NCBI RefSeq assembly: GCF_014645795.1
Contig: NZ_BMMK01000010.1
Coordinates: 101,226 to 165,225, forward strand
Direction of reading: 5' to 3'
DNA length: 64,000 bases
Origin: Longimycelium tulufanense
GTDB taxonomy: Bacteria > Actinomycetota > Actinomycetes > Mycobacteriales > Pseudonocardiaceae
In this document: positions 44,704-52,903 of the stretch, in pieces
Layout: every line of letters begins with the position of its first letter
Position numbering within the stretch: the stretch's first letter is position 1
Translations under genes and position numbers: made by a program
Notes under the pieces: generated by a model
What the model saw: only the letters and a program-made list of their open reading frames with translations
What the model was told of the DNA's origin: nothing
The model's database searches: none

Positions 44704-45129
44704 TCAGCCGCCCACCACGGCGATCGCGCTGATCTCCACCAGGCAACCCTCTTCGGCCAGCCGGGACACCTCGACCAGGGTGCTCGCGGGGGCGGGCTCG
44801 CCGAGCATCTCGTTGCGTACGGTGGAGATCTCGGTGAAGTCGCGCTTCACGTCGGCGACATAGACCACGAGGTTGACGATGTCCGGGAGGTCGCCACCGG
44901 CCGCCCGCAGCACACCGCGGATCCGCTCGAAGACAACCCTGGTCTGTCCCCCGGCATCGCCCGGGGAGAGCACGTTGCCATGCTGGTCCGTGGCCACTTG
45001 CCCGCTGACGAAGACGAGCTTTCCGGCCAGCGGCAGGGAAAGCGCGACTCCCGGGGAGTACCGGCCAATGGGTTTGGAGTGGCCGGCCGGCACGAGCGCG
45101 ACCGGCTGCTGCGACTGCTGTTCCGTCAT
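44704..45129 (-). CDS. RidA/YjgF-family protein
   Basis: 141 residues, ATG at 45129 overlapping the SDR stop. 'GKLVFVSGQVATD' and 'VVYVADVKRDFTEISTVRNE' followed by 'PASTLVEVSRLAEEGCLVEI' are the RidA fold signatures; the family Arg that binds the imine carboxylate is not evident in its usual place ('PASTLVEV' where RidA has 'PARxxVxV'). RidA hydrolyses reactive enamines/imines; variant members take part in antibiotic pathways as isomerases or hydrolases. The change suggests a substrate without a carboxylate. Confidence 0.85.
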   Translation of the reverse strand: MTEQQSQQPVALVPAGHSKPIGRYSPGVALSLPLAGKLVFVSGQVATDQHGNVLSPGDAGGQTRVVFERIRGVLRAAGGDLPDIVNLVVYVADVKRDFTEISTVRNEMLGEPAPASTLVEVSRLAEEGCLVEISAIAVVGG

Positions 45130-45866
45130 GGGCAAACCCTTTCCGGAAACGGTCCGAACGTGGTGGTCATCGCCGCCAGCTGCACCTCGCGCAGCTCGAC
45201 GGCGACCGGCAGGCCGAACAGGTACGTGACGACATCGGCGACCTGCTCGGCGGAGAGCGCGTCGGCCCGGGTGCCCGGGCGGGCCTCGTCATGCGCGCCC
45301 TGGAAGTAGGTGTCAACGCGGCTGGGCAGCAACAGGCTCACGCGAACGCCGTGCGGCCGTAACTCCCGACGAGCGACCTCGAGCAGGGCGCGCATGCCCG
45401 ACTTCGCCGCCGAATAGGCGGCACGCCCGGGGAACGGGTGCAGCACCGAGTCGGAGAGCAACCCGACGAGAAGCCCGCCGGGGCGCGCGGTCAGCAGGGG
45501 CAGTGCCGCGCGTAGCGTGTGGAACGCGCCATCGAGGTTGGTGGCGATGGTGTTCCGCCAGTCGGCCAGTTCGATCTCGGGCAGCGGAGACCACCGGCCG
45601 CCGCCGGCGTTGAGCACCACTCCCCCCAACCCCGCCGTGGGATCGAGGGTCGCGTGGGCGGCCGCGGCAACCTGGTCCGCGTCGCCCACATCCACGCTGG
45701 CCACCCGCGCCGCGACACCGTGGGCGGCCACCTGCTCGGCGAGGCCGGCCAACTCGCCGGCCGAGCGCGACCACAGCACCAGGTCGTGGCCGGCGGCGGC
45801 CAGTGCCTGCGCAACGGCGCGGCCGATCCCCCGGCTCGCCCCGGTGACCAGGACCGGTCCGGTCAT
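45126..45866 (-). CDS. Short-chain dehydrogenase/reductase 1
   Basis: 246 residues, ATG at 45866 overlapping the DJ-1-like stop. Classical SDR: 'VTGASRGIG' (8-16), Asp after strand 3 ('SVDVGDADQ'), 'LNAGGG', and active site Ser ... 'YSAAK'. 'WSRSAGEL' after strand 2 (Ser-Arg) suggests NADP preference. It could oxidise or reduce a hydroxyl of the cyclitol or nucleoside. Fully inside the coupled gene chain. Confidence 0.88.
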   Translation of the reverse strand: MTGPVLVTGASRGIGRAVAQALAAAGHDLVLWSRSAGELAGLAEQVAAHGVAARVASVDVGDADQVAAAAHATLDPTAGLGGVVLNAGGGRWSPLPEIELADWRNTIATNLDGAFHTLRAALPLLTARPGGLLVGLLSDSVLHPFPGRAAYSAAKSGMRALLEVARRELRPHGVRVSLLLPSRVDTYFQGAHDEARPGTRADALSAEQVADVVTYLFGLPVAVELREVQLAAMTTTFGPFPERVCP

Positions 45867-46480
45867 CGCGGCACCTCCGCGGGCGTCCGCCCGGGCTGGA
45901 TCTCGGTGCGCGCCGACACCGGCTCGACCAGGTCCGGGGCCAGATCGGCCAGGACCTGGAAGGCCAGGTCCACCGACTTGACCGACGGTGCCGGGTCGCC
46001 TCCCACCGAGCAGAGGTCACCGTCCCGGACCAGGCCGGCGACCACCTCGCCAACACCGGTCAGCTGCGCCCGTTTGGCATGGTGCACCGCGATGTGGCGA
46101 CCTTCGGCCAGTCCGGCCGCGGCCACGACGAAGGCACCGGAGCAGACCGAGTACACATGGGTTCCGCCGGCGGCCGCCATGCGCAACGCGGCGAGAAGGC
46201 GAGAGTCGGCGGAGGCGTCGCTCGCGCCCCGCCCGCCCGGCACCACGACCGCCGCGGCACCCGCGAGCGCGTCCAGACCCATGCCGACGTCGAAGGTGGT
46301 ACCGGCGGAGGCGGTCACCGGCGACGTGGCGGCGGCGAGCCGGACCGCCAGCGCGGGGCCGTCGTCCCCGGCGCCGGCCGCGCCGACCGTCGCGGCCTTC
46401 GCCAGCACGGCGAAGGCCCCGAACAGGTCCAGCTCGTCGACGCCGGGGTAGGCCAGCACCACGACCCGCGCGGTCATCAC
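45863..46480 (-). CDS. DJ-1/PfpI-family protein
   Basis: 205 residues from a GTG at 46480; an ATG at 46477 has slightly better spacing to 'gagga'. DJ-1/PfpI fold with nucleophile Cys113 in 'YSVCSGAF' and His-His at 133-134 in 'AVHHAKRAQ', like the amidotransferase-like domains of AraC regulators but with no HTH attached. It could be a hydratase, an isomerase or a glyoxalase-like deglycase. Its role in the pathway is unknown. Confidence 0.83.
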   Translation of the reverse strand: MMTARVVVLAYPGVDELDLFGAFAVLAKAATVGAAGAGDDGPALAVRLAAATSPVTASAGTTFDVGMGLDALAGAAAVVVPGGRGASDASADSRLLAALRMAAAGGTHVYSVCSGAFVVAAAGLAEGRHIAVHHAKRAQLTGVGEVVAGLVRDGDLCSVGGDPAPSVKSVDLAFQVLADLAPDLVEPVSARTEIQPGRTPAEVPR

Positions 46481-46531
46481 GTCCTCGTTCCCATGTCGAA
46501 GGCCATCCGTGCCGACGTCGTGCCTCCCCGT

Positions 46532-47653
46532 TCAGCCGTGGCTGGCGGTGTCGGCCAACGCCCGTGACCCGTCGCCGTTGAAGGCGGTGCCGTCGAGCTG
46601 GCGGAAGCTCTCCTGCACGGCCGCCTCGCTGTACGCGGGGTGGCCCTCGGGCGGGGACTTGAGCACGCGGGTGGCCGCGGCGGGGAAGCCGGACAGGCCG
46701 CGGCGCCGGCTCGCGGCGGCGATCCGCACCAGGTCGATGATCACGCCGGCGGCGTTGCTGGAGTCCTGCACCTTCAGCTTCAGGTCGATCGACACCGGTG
46801 TGCCCGCCCAGCCCATGCCCTCGATGTTGAGCATCGCGACCTTGTGGTCCATCAGGTGCGGCACGTAGCCGGCGGAGGGGATGATCTCGACGTTGCTGGT
46901 GTCCAGCCCCTCCTGGGCGAGCGCGTTGAGCTTGGACTGCCGCTTGCTGTCACCGCGGTCGCGCAGGTTGCGGAAGTCCTCGTTGCCGCCGAAGTTGAGC
47001 TGGTAGGAGCTGGAGAGGGTCAACCCGCGCTCACTGAGCAGGCCGAGCAACGCGCGGTGCACCACCGAGGTGCCGAGGTGGCTGGCCAGGTCGTCACCGA
47101 CCAGCGGGACACCGCCACGGCGGAAGGCCGCCATGATCTCCGGGGAGCGCGCCACCACCTCCGGGGTGCAGTTGACCACGGCCACGCCGGCCTCCAGCGC
47201 GGCCCACGCGTACGCCTCGGCGGCCCACTGCAGCCCGGTGGGCAGCGAGTACAGCAGGACCTCGGCGTTGCTGCGCCGCAGCTGGTCCACCAACCGCCGG
47301 AACCCCGGCCCGCTCCTGTCGGCGGCCTCCGCCTCGGTCAGGCCGGGGGCGACCCGGCATCCCGACGTGGGCAGGCCGACGTCCAGGCGGGGGTAGTTGT
47401 TGGGCTCGGCCAGAATCGCGTCCTGCAGTTGCTTGCCGACCTTGTTCGGATGCACGTCGAATGCGGCCACGAAAGCCAGGTCGGACACTGTGATGCCCCC
47501 GATGCGGGGGCGCTTGATCCCCGGTAGCTCCTTTTCCGAGGCGCCCTCGGCGATCATTCGTTCGTAGAGCAGGGCACCTTGGTAGAGAGCGGAGATGTTG
47601 TTTCCGACACCAGCTACCGCGAGCCGGATCTTTTCCGCCACTGCTGACTCCAT
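46532..47653 (-). CDS. myo-Inositol-1-phosphate-synthase-like cyclase
   Basis: 373 residues. INO1 family: NAD loop 'AGVGNNISAL' (14-23), 'SSYQLNFGGNEDFRNL' (215-230), Lys/Arg-rich 'SKRQSK' (236-241) and 'KLKVQDSSNAAGVIIDLVR' (292-310). INO1 turns glucose 6-phosphate into inositol phosphate by oxidation, aldol ring closure and reduction. An orthologue in aristeromycin producers is known to use fructose 6-phosphate and close a five-membered ring. The nucleoside-type neighbours make that reaction more likely here than inositol synthesis. ATG at 47653; a GTG at 47641 has a better-spaced 'ggag' and is a good alternative. Confidence 0.9.
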   Translation of the reverse strand: MESAVAEKIRLAVAGVGNNISALYQGALLYERMIAEGASEKELPGIKRPRIGGITVSDLAFVAAFDVHPNKVGKQLQDAILAEPNNYPRLDVGLPTSGCRVAPGLTEAEAADRSGPGFRRLVDQLRRSNAEVLLYSLPTGLQWAAEAYAWAALEAGVAVVNCTPEVVARSPEIMAAFRRGGVPLVGDDLASHLGTSVVHRALLGLLSERGLTLSSSYQLNFGGNEDFRNLRDRGDSKRQSKLNALAQEGLDTSNVEIIPSAGYVPHLMDHKVAMLNIEGMGWAGTPVSIDLKLKVQDSSNAAGVIIDLVRIAAASRRRGLSGFPAAATRVLKSPPEGHPAYSEAAVQESFRQLDGTAFNGDGSRALADTASHG

Positions 47654-47704
47654 TCCCCAGTGTCGCGACGGAACAACGGGCGAACCGTGAACCGCCGCCA
47701 GGAC

Positions 47705-48727
47705 TCAGTGCACGCGTGCTTTGGGGGTCCGGGGCGCGGCGATGGCCAGCGCCCGCTCGACGAGAAGCTGCGCGGCGAGGCCGTCGCCGAAGGTCGCGAC
47801 CTCCGGTGAGCGGACGCCGGTCTGCCACGCGTCGAGGATTCGGGGGTAGGGATTCATCGGGTGCGCCGGGAACTCGGTGCCCCGCGGCGCGTCCGAGCCG
47901 TACTCGGTGAGGGTGGCCCGGCCGTCGTCCGGGCTCGCGGTGACCACGGCGGTCGCCCGCTCGCCCTGTACCAGCACGCGGATCGCGTGCAGGCCCGCCG
48001 AGACCCGGGAGACCAGGACGCGCGCCGGGCAGCCGGTCGTGGCCTCGCCGAGCAGAACCTCGGCGATGTCCTCGGTCTCGGCCGAAATCGGCCCGGCCGC
48101 ACTCGCCCGCTCGCCGAAGGCGATCGTGCTCGTTGCGGCGTGCACCGCCCACTCCCCCGGCACCAGCCAGCGCAGCAGGTCGAACAGGTGCACGCCCTGG
48201 TCGCCCAGGGCCCCGGCACCGGCCTCGGCGCGCCGGTGCCGCCATGGCCACTCGGTGCCGGGCCCGGCCAGGAAGTCGTGGTGGAACTCGAGGTCGGCGC
48301 GGAGCACCGTGCCGAGGTCGCCCTGGCTGACCAGGTCGCGGAGCCGACGCAGCGCCGGGTTCTCCCGCCACTGGAAGGTCACCGCGGCCCGGGCACCCCC
48401 GGCCCGGGCGGCGAGTGCCCGCGCGGTGCGGGCATCAGCCGCCAGTGGCTTGTCGGTCACCACTGCCAGCCCGGCCGACAACGCCGCGCTCAGCAGATCG
48501 CCGTGGGTGTTGGGCGGGCTGACCACGATTGCGCCGTCCAGCCCTCCGCCGGACAGGACCTGGTGGGGGTCCGAGCTCACCCCGGCGATGCCGTGCTCGG
48601 CGGCCAGCCGGCGGGCGCGCTCGGCGTCGTGCTGGAAGCAGAGCACCTCCACCGTGGCTCCGGCGCATTCGGAAAGCCACTGCAAATGCACCTGACCGAA
48701 TCCCGTCCCAACGAGGGCGAAACGCAC
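47705..48727 (-). CDS. Gfo/Idh/MocA-family oxidoreductase
   Basis: 340 residues from a GTG at 48727 ('VRFALVGTGFGQVHLQWL'), chosen because the Rossmann fold starts at once; an upstream start would add a hydrophobic, unlikely leader. 'DKPLAADARTA' is close to the family 'EKP' signature, with Asp for Glu. 'DQGVHLFDLLRWLVPG' gives the His used in catalysis. It probably oxidises a cyclitol or sugar hydroxyl with NAD(P). First gene of the 13-gene leftward operon, about 90 nt after the predicted transcription start. Confidence 0.87.
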   Translation of the reverse strand: MRFALVGTGFGQVHLQWLSECAGATVEVLCFQHDAERARRLAAEHGIAGVSSDPHQVLSGGGLDGAIVVSPPNTHGDLLSAALSAGLAVVTDKPLAADARTARALAARAGGARAAVTFQWRENPALRRLRDLVSQGDLGTVLRADLEFHHDFLAGPGTEWPWRHRRAEAGAGALGDQGVHLFDLLRWLVPGEWAVHAATSTIAFGERASAAGPISAETEDIAEVLLGEATTGCPARVLVSRVSAGLHAIRVLVQGERATAVVTASPDDGRATLTEYGSDAPRGTEFPAHPMNPYPRILDAWQTGVRSPEVATFGDGLAAQLLVERALAIAAPRTPKARVH

Positions 48728-48822
48728 CCGAATAACCCCCAGAAAAAGCAACACCAATGATGCGGAACGGGCCAGGTGAGATCGTTTCCTCACGGTCACG
48801 TCCAGCCTCGTTCCTCGGAGCG

Positions 48823-48851
48823 ACGCTAACAGCGAGCAGGTGCCGGAACAA
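48823..48851 (-). promoter_or_regulatory. Predicted promoter of the block 1 operon
   Basis: Minus strand: -35 TTGTTC (48846-48851), 17-bp spacer, -10 TAGCGT (48823-48828). Start expected near 48815, 88 bp before the first start codon. Confidence 0.65.
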
Positions 48852-48877
48852 GACGGAAGAAAGGAATTCCATGACTA

Positions 48878-48916
48878 CGAATGGGTGATGGTATGACAGT
48901 GATGGCCACCCATTCG
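48878..48916. promoter_or_regulatory. Inverted repeat upstream of the block 1 promoter
   Basis: CGAATGGGTG (48878-48887) and CACCCATTCG (48907-48916) are exact reverse complements, 19 bp apart, with two more matching bases outside. It begins 26 bp upstream of the -35 box, a position suited to an activator or a repressor of the operon. It is the only such element in the region. Confidence 0.55.
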
Positions 48917-49220
48917 GAGCAATAATGTGCCCCTGCTGGCGGTACCTGGCCGAGGAGGCCCCGCGAGGGTTCGCGGTAGTGGTACCGGCTACGAGTTGTT
49001 CGCCGCACTCCTCCGGCTTTTCGGGCGCCTTCGCGCCGCGTCGGCCAGGGCAGGCAGCGACGGCTACGTGCGGGGCAGCCCCAGAGCACGCACGCCTCTG
49101 CCGCAGCTCCCCCGGCTTGCTGGGCGGCAAGGCGCGGGCTGGGCCGGGCGGGGTGCGCCGAGCGGGCACTACCCGCCAGTAGAGCTGGTCACAAGGCTGC
49201 GGAGTTCCTAGCGTCGGGTC
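48917..49220. other. Intergenic region right of block 1, 304 bp
   Basis: Open frames of about 85-95 codons run through it on both strands, but none has a ribosome site or family features, so I leave them out. Its right end holds the promoter of the small gene at 49221 (TGGTCA, 17 bp, TAGCGT at 49209-49214). Confidence 0.4.
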
Positions 49221-49394
49221 ATGGGAACCCCCGAGCCGAGCTCGCTCGCCGAGCTCATCGCTGACTGTGCCGAGCTGCCGGACGGCCTGCGGCCCACCGC
49301 GCCGGCGGTCCCCGAGCCGCGGTCGGCCGCTCCCTGGCGGGTGGACGACCGCTGCGCGGCCCAGGTCGCCGATCTCGAGGAGTACGGCAGCTGA
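49221..49394 (+). CDS. Leaderless 57-residue protein, unknown
   Basis: 57 residues, too short for most gene callers. A -10 TAGCGT (49209-49214) ends 6 bp before the ATG, with TGGTCA 17 bp further up, so the mRNA should be leaderless. The protein opens 'MGTPEPSSLAELIADCAELP', has a Pro/Ala-rich middle and ends 'CAAQVADLEEYGS' with a second Cys. No family recognised and no modification enzyme nearby. Codon use is high-GC in third positions. It sits between block 1 and the core gene iscA, so it could belong to either. Confidence 0.5.
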   Translation: MGTPEPSSLAELIADCAELPDGLRPTAPAVPEPRSAAPWRVDDRCAAQVADLEEYGS

Positions 49395-49533
49395 CGACCA
49401 TCCCAGTGGTCTCGCCTTCTGCCGCGCTGGTCACCTGTGCTGTACCAGCAGGTCGGCGGCGAAGGCCGGCTCGGCTGAATCGATTCTGCGCACCGAAGGC
49501 CCGCGCCGGTGACTGACTGGAGCCCAAACAACT

Positions 49534-49564
49534 CCGTGCCCGCGTGCGGATGACACGCGGGCAC
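49534..49564. terminator. Bidirectional terminator between the small gene and iscA
   Basis: 12-bp perfect stem 49534-49545 with 49553-49564 and a seven-base loop, between convergent genes. Confidence 0.8.
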
Positions 49565-49612
49565 GAGGATGTCAGGCAGGCCCGGTGACCGGGCGACGCC
49601 CGGGCCGGACGC

Positions 49613-49993
49613 TCAGTTGAACGAGTCGCCGCAGGCGCAGGAGCCGGTCGCGTTCGGGTTGTCGATCGTGAAGCCCTGCTTCTCGATGCTGTCGACGAAG
49701 TCGATCACGGCACCCTGCAGGTAGGGCGCGCTCATCCGGTCCACGACCACCCTGAGCCCGCCGAAGTCGCGGAAGACGTCGCCGTCGAGGGTCCGCTCGT
49801 CGAAGAACAGCTGGTAGCGCAGGCCGGCGCAGCCGCCCGGCTGGACGGCGATGCGCAGGAACATGTCGTCGCGGCCCTCCTGCTCCAGCAGGGCCTTCGC
49901 CTTCGACGCGGCGGCCTCGCTCAGCTCGACGCCGTGGGTCGGGGCGTCGGTCGCGGTTGCCTCGCCGTGGGTGACGGTGTTCTCGGCGGTCAT
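49613..49993 (-). CDS. HesB/IscA-family iron-sulfur carrier
   Basis: 126 residues, ATG at 49993 after 'agggaga'. A-type carrier with the three Cys: 'PGGCAGLRYQLFFD' and 'GSCACGDSFN' at the C-terminus. It passes Fe-S clusters to apo-proteins. Equivalent to Rv2204c, which in M. tuberculosis lies close to asnB; here 14 kb of nucleoside genes separate them. An N-terminal Thr/Ala-rich extension of about 20 residues is normal for this phylum. Confidence 0.93.
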   Translation of the reverse strand: MTAENTVTHGEATATDAPTHGVELSEAAASKAKALLEQEGRDDMFLRIAVQPGGCAGLRYQLFFDERTLDGDVFRDFGGLRVVVDRMSAPYLQGAVIDFVDSIEKQGFTIDNPNATGSCACGDSFN

Positions 49994-50293
49994 CAGCTCT
50001 CCCTGCAGTGTGCGCCCGTTCTCCTCGCGGCAACACCGCCGGCGGTCGGGCTTATTCCCGGGCTCACCGGGCTGTCCCGTCCCCCATGGTGGCACATCCG
50101 GCCCGGCCGCGAGGAGGGCCGCCGACCGGGCCCGTAGCCTCGCGGCCAGCGACAACGGCAGATCCCCCGATCACCCGGTGACGCGGGCCACAGCTCGGCG
50201 GCCGGCGGCGTCACCCCCGGGTTGGATCGCGGTGGTGCCGGGGCGGGCGGCCGGCGGAGGTAAGGCACGTCCGACCGGGTAAAGCCCCTGTCA

Positions 50294-50299
50294 TACCCT
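50294..50299 (+). promoter_or_regulatory. -10 element of the DUF3043 gene (leaderless)
   Basis: TACCCT ends 6 bp before the GTG at 50306, so transcription should begin at or next to the start codon. Confidence 0.55.
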
Positions 50300-50305
50300 G
50301 TTGCC

Positions 50306-50959
50306 GTGAGGTTCCTTCGCCGCAGCAAGACCGACGCCTCCGAGCCCTCGACCGCCGAGGTGGCACCGTCGCTCGAGGAGGCGGCGAAGGACAACCACAC
50401 CAACAACAAGAAGCCCACCACCAAGTCGCAGGGCAAGGGGCGCCCCACCCCGAAGCGCCGGGACGCCGAGGGGCGGCGCCGCGGTCCGGTTCCTCCGCCG
50501 CCGCGGAGCCAGCGCGAGGCGTACCGCCGGATGCGCGGCAACAAGGAGGAGCGCCGCAGGGCCGCGGCCGAGCGCCGTGAGCGGATGATGGCCGGCGACG
50601 AGCGCTACCTGCTGCCGCGGGACCGCGGGCCGGTGAAGGCGTACGTGCGGGACCTGGTGGACTCGCGCCGCAACCTGATGGGCATGTTCATGCCGCTGGC
50701 CATCGTGGTGTTCCTGGCGTTGTTCACGCCGTCGCCGCTGATCCAGCAGTACGCGAGCCTGATCGTGATGTTCATGCTGCTGGCGATGATCGTCGAGGCG
50801 GTCGTCCTGGGCATCTACGTGACCAAGCGGGTACGGGCGAAGTTCCCCGACGCCAGGGAGCGTGGCTTCACGCTCGGCTGGTACGCGTTCACCCGGGCAA
50901 CCCAGATCCGGCGACTCCGGGTGCCCAAGCCGCGGGTCGGCTACGGTCAGGTCCGCTGA
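50306..50959 (+). CDS. DUF3043 membrane protein
   Basis: 217 residues from a GTG at 50306. Basic, Pro/Lys-rich cytoplasmic half (e.g. 'KPTTKSQGKGRPTPKRRDA') with the conserved 'YLLPRDRGPVKAYVRDLVDS', then two membrane helices ('NLMGMFMPLAIVVFLALF' and 'IVMFMLLAMIVEAVVLGIYV'). Corresponds to Rv2206, whose function is unknown. Core gene of the conserved block, left in place between the two inserted blocks. Confidence 0.92.
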   Translation: MRFLRRSKTDASEPSTAEVAPSLEEAAKDNHTNNKKPTTKSQGKGRPTPKRRDAEGRRRGPVPPPPRSQREAYRRMRGNKEERRRAAAERRERMMAGDERYLLPRDRGPVKAYVRDLVDSRRNLMGMFMPLAIVVFLALFTPSPLIQQYASLIVMFMLLAMIVEAVVLGIYVTKRVRAKFPDARERGFTLGWYAFTRATQIRRLRVPKPRVGYGQVR

Positions 50960-51036
50960 GCAGGCTCGGCCGGGTCGGCTGACCCGGGTTTGCGCAACTC
51001 CTCCTGACCCGGTCGATCCGTCCCTACGATCGCGGC

Positions 51037-52029
51037 ATGGAGTTCCGTCGCCTCGGTCGCAGCGGCCTGTCCGTCAGCACCATCTCCTACGGCAACTGGT
51101 TCACCCACGGTTTCCAGCTCGAGGAAGAGCAGGCCAGGGCCTGCGTGCTCGCCGCGCTGGATGCCGGGATCACCAGCTTCGACACCGCGGACATGTATGC
51201 CGAGACCGAGGCCGAGTCCGTGCTCGGCCGCACGTTGGCGGGCCAGCGGCGCGAGGGCCTGGAGATCTTCACCAAGGTGTTCTGGCCCACCGGGCCCGGC
51301 GAGAACGACCGGGGCCTGGGGCGCAAGCACATCATGGAGTCCTGCCACGCCTCGCTGCGCCGACTGCAGACCGACTACATGGATCTCTACCAGGCGCACC
51401 GGTTCGACCGGACGGTGCCGCTGGAGGAGACCATGCTGGCCTTCGCCGACCTGGTGCGGCAGGGCAAGGTCCTCTACGTCGGCGTCTCGGAGTGGACGGC
51501 CGAGGAGATCACCCGCGGTGCGGCGCTGGCCCGCGAGCTGCACGTCCCGCTGATCTCCAACCAGCCGCAGTACTCGATGCTGTGGCGACCGATCGAGCCG
51601 CAGGTGATTCCGGCCTGCGAGCGCGAGGGCATCGGCCAGATCGTGTGGTCGCCGCTTGCGCAGGGCGTGCTGACCGGCAAGTACCAGCCGGGCCAGCAGC
51701 CTCCCGCCGGCTCCCGGCTCACCTACGAGGCCCGCAACCCGTTCATCGACGCACTGTTCCGTGACGAGGTGCTGGCCAGGGTCCAGCGGCTGCGTCCGCT
51801 CGCCGAACAGGCCGGCCTGACCCTGGCGCAGCTCGCGATCGCGTGGGTGCTGCAGAACCCGAACGTGGCGTCGGCGATCATCGGTGCCTCCCGGCCCGAG
51901 CAGGTGGCGGAGAACGTCAAGGCCACCGGTGTCCGGTTGGAGGCGGACCTGATGGCGGCGGTCGACGAGGTCCTGGACGGCGTGATCGAGGAGGACCCGC
52001 GCCGGACGATCTCCGTGACGCCCTGGTGA
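51037..52029 (+). CDS. Aldo/keto reductase (Kv-beta/YghZ-like)
   Basis: 330 residues. TIM-barrel aldo/keto reductase with the tetrad Asp-Tyr-Lys-His: 'FDTADMYAETEAESVLGR' (Asp, Tyr), 'IFTKVFWPTG' (Lys), 'YQAHRFD' (His). C-terminal NADPH-binding segment 'IIGASRPEQVAENVKATG'. A -10 TACGAT ends 6 bp before the ATG at 51037, so the mRNA is probably leaderless. The same gene follows DUF3043 in related genomes as far as I recall, so I count it as core, though it could also serve the pathway. Confidence 0.9.
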   Translation: MEFRRLGRSGLSVSTISYGNWFTHGFQLEEEQARACVLAALDAGITSFDTADMYAETEAESVLGRTLAGQRREGLEIFTKVFWPTGPGENDRGLGRKHIMESCHASLRRLQTDYMDLYQAHRFDRTVPLEETMLAFADLVRQGKVLYVGVSEWTAEEITRGAALARELHVPLISNQPQYSMLWRPIEPQVIPACEREGIGQIVWSPLAQGVLTGKYQPGQQPPAGSRLTYEARNPFIDALFRDEVLARVQRLRPLAEQAGLTLAQLAIAWVLQNPNVASAIIGASRPEQVAENVKATGVRLEADLMAAVDEVLDGVIEEDPRRTISVTPW

Positions 52030-52903
52030 GTTCTACCGACGAGAGTACGAAACCCCTTGGGCCGTCACCGCACGCGGCATTGCACTCACTCGTCGCGGTC
52101 GCCACCCCACTCCACGCCCGAAAGATTCTGGACAGGAATCAACATACAATGGAGCTACCGCGCCGCCGTTACGTTACAACCTTCCGGTTACACGTTTCCG
52201 CGCGGCCAGCCACGTGTTCCCCCGGAAAACCCCTGCTGGCGGATCTGCCGACGAATGCAACCAAGATCGTTCATCGGCTGTCCTCATTCTGTCATCTACC
52301 TTGTGGCACCCTATTTCCCGAACTACTCTTTCCAATGTCACAACTGAAGCCGCGAGCCGCACCGGACGGACTATTGTCAAAGGCGAGGGGGTGACCGTCC
52401 AGCAACTCCTTTCCCGATTTCGGGTGCCCGGGGCGGAGACCGCCGGCTACCACGTTCCCGCCCCAGCGAGCCCGGACAACAACTGTTCCTTCCGGCTGTC
52501 CAGCGAGCCGTCCCTTTCGTGAGCAGCCAATTTCCACCCCGTCCCGGGAATCGTCCGCGGAAGCGCCACGCCGCGGCCATCGTGGACCCACCCGGAAGTC
52601 CACCGAGGACCAGCCCACTCGGCAATCCCGACCGCCCCAGGTGGTTCCGGCCCCGTACGGGATCTTTCCCACACCGCCTCGTCCGTCGGTTCCGGTACCA
52701 ACCAAACGCAGGGATTGGATCGGAGAAACCAAGTGGAACCGGTTCGCCGTGCCCTCACCAATTTCGGAAAACATGTCTCGGCACCACTCGAGGGAGTGCA
52801 GTTCACCCGGGAAGCGAACGTTACGAACATTCCGCCCGCGCGGCATTCCAGCGACGTGGACCGCGGGTGGGGAGAACATCGTCGGCGGAACGGGCAGCGG
52901 GTG
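52030..52903. other. Long non-coding stretch before block 2, 874 bp
   Basis: No supported gene on either strand. Composition is clearly less GC-rich than the surroundings at 52080-52400 (for example gttacgttacaacc and tcctcattctgtcatc). It must contain the promoter of block 2; I could not identify one with confidence. It may also hold remains of an acquired gene, since open frames without starts run on both strands. Confidence 0.5.

Noticed and set aside
46532-47653. The MIPS-like gene as the housekeeping inositol-phosphate synthase for phosphatidylinositol and mycothiol
   Set aside because: Its motifs differ from mycobacterial Ino1 and it lies inside a nucleoside operon; a housekeeping copy is expected elsewhere.
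48925-49182. 85-codon open frame right of the block 1 promoter
   Set aside because: No ribosome site, no family features, overlaps open frames on other strands; ordinary for GC-rich DNA.
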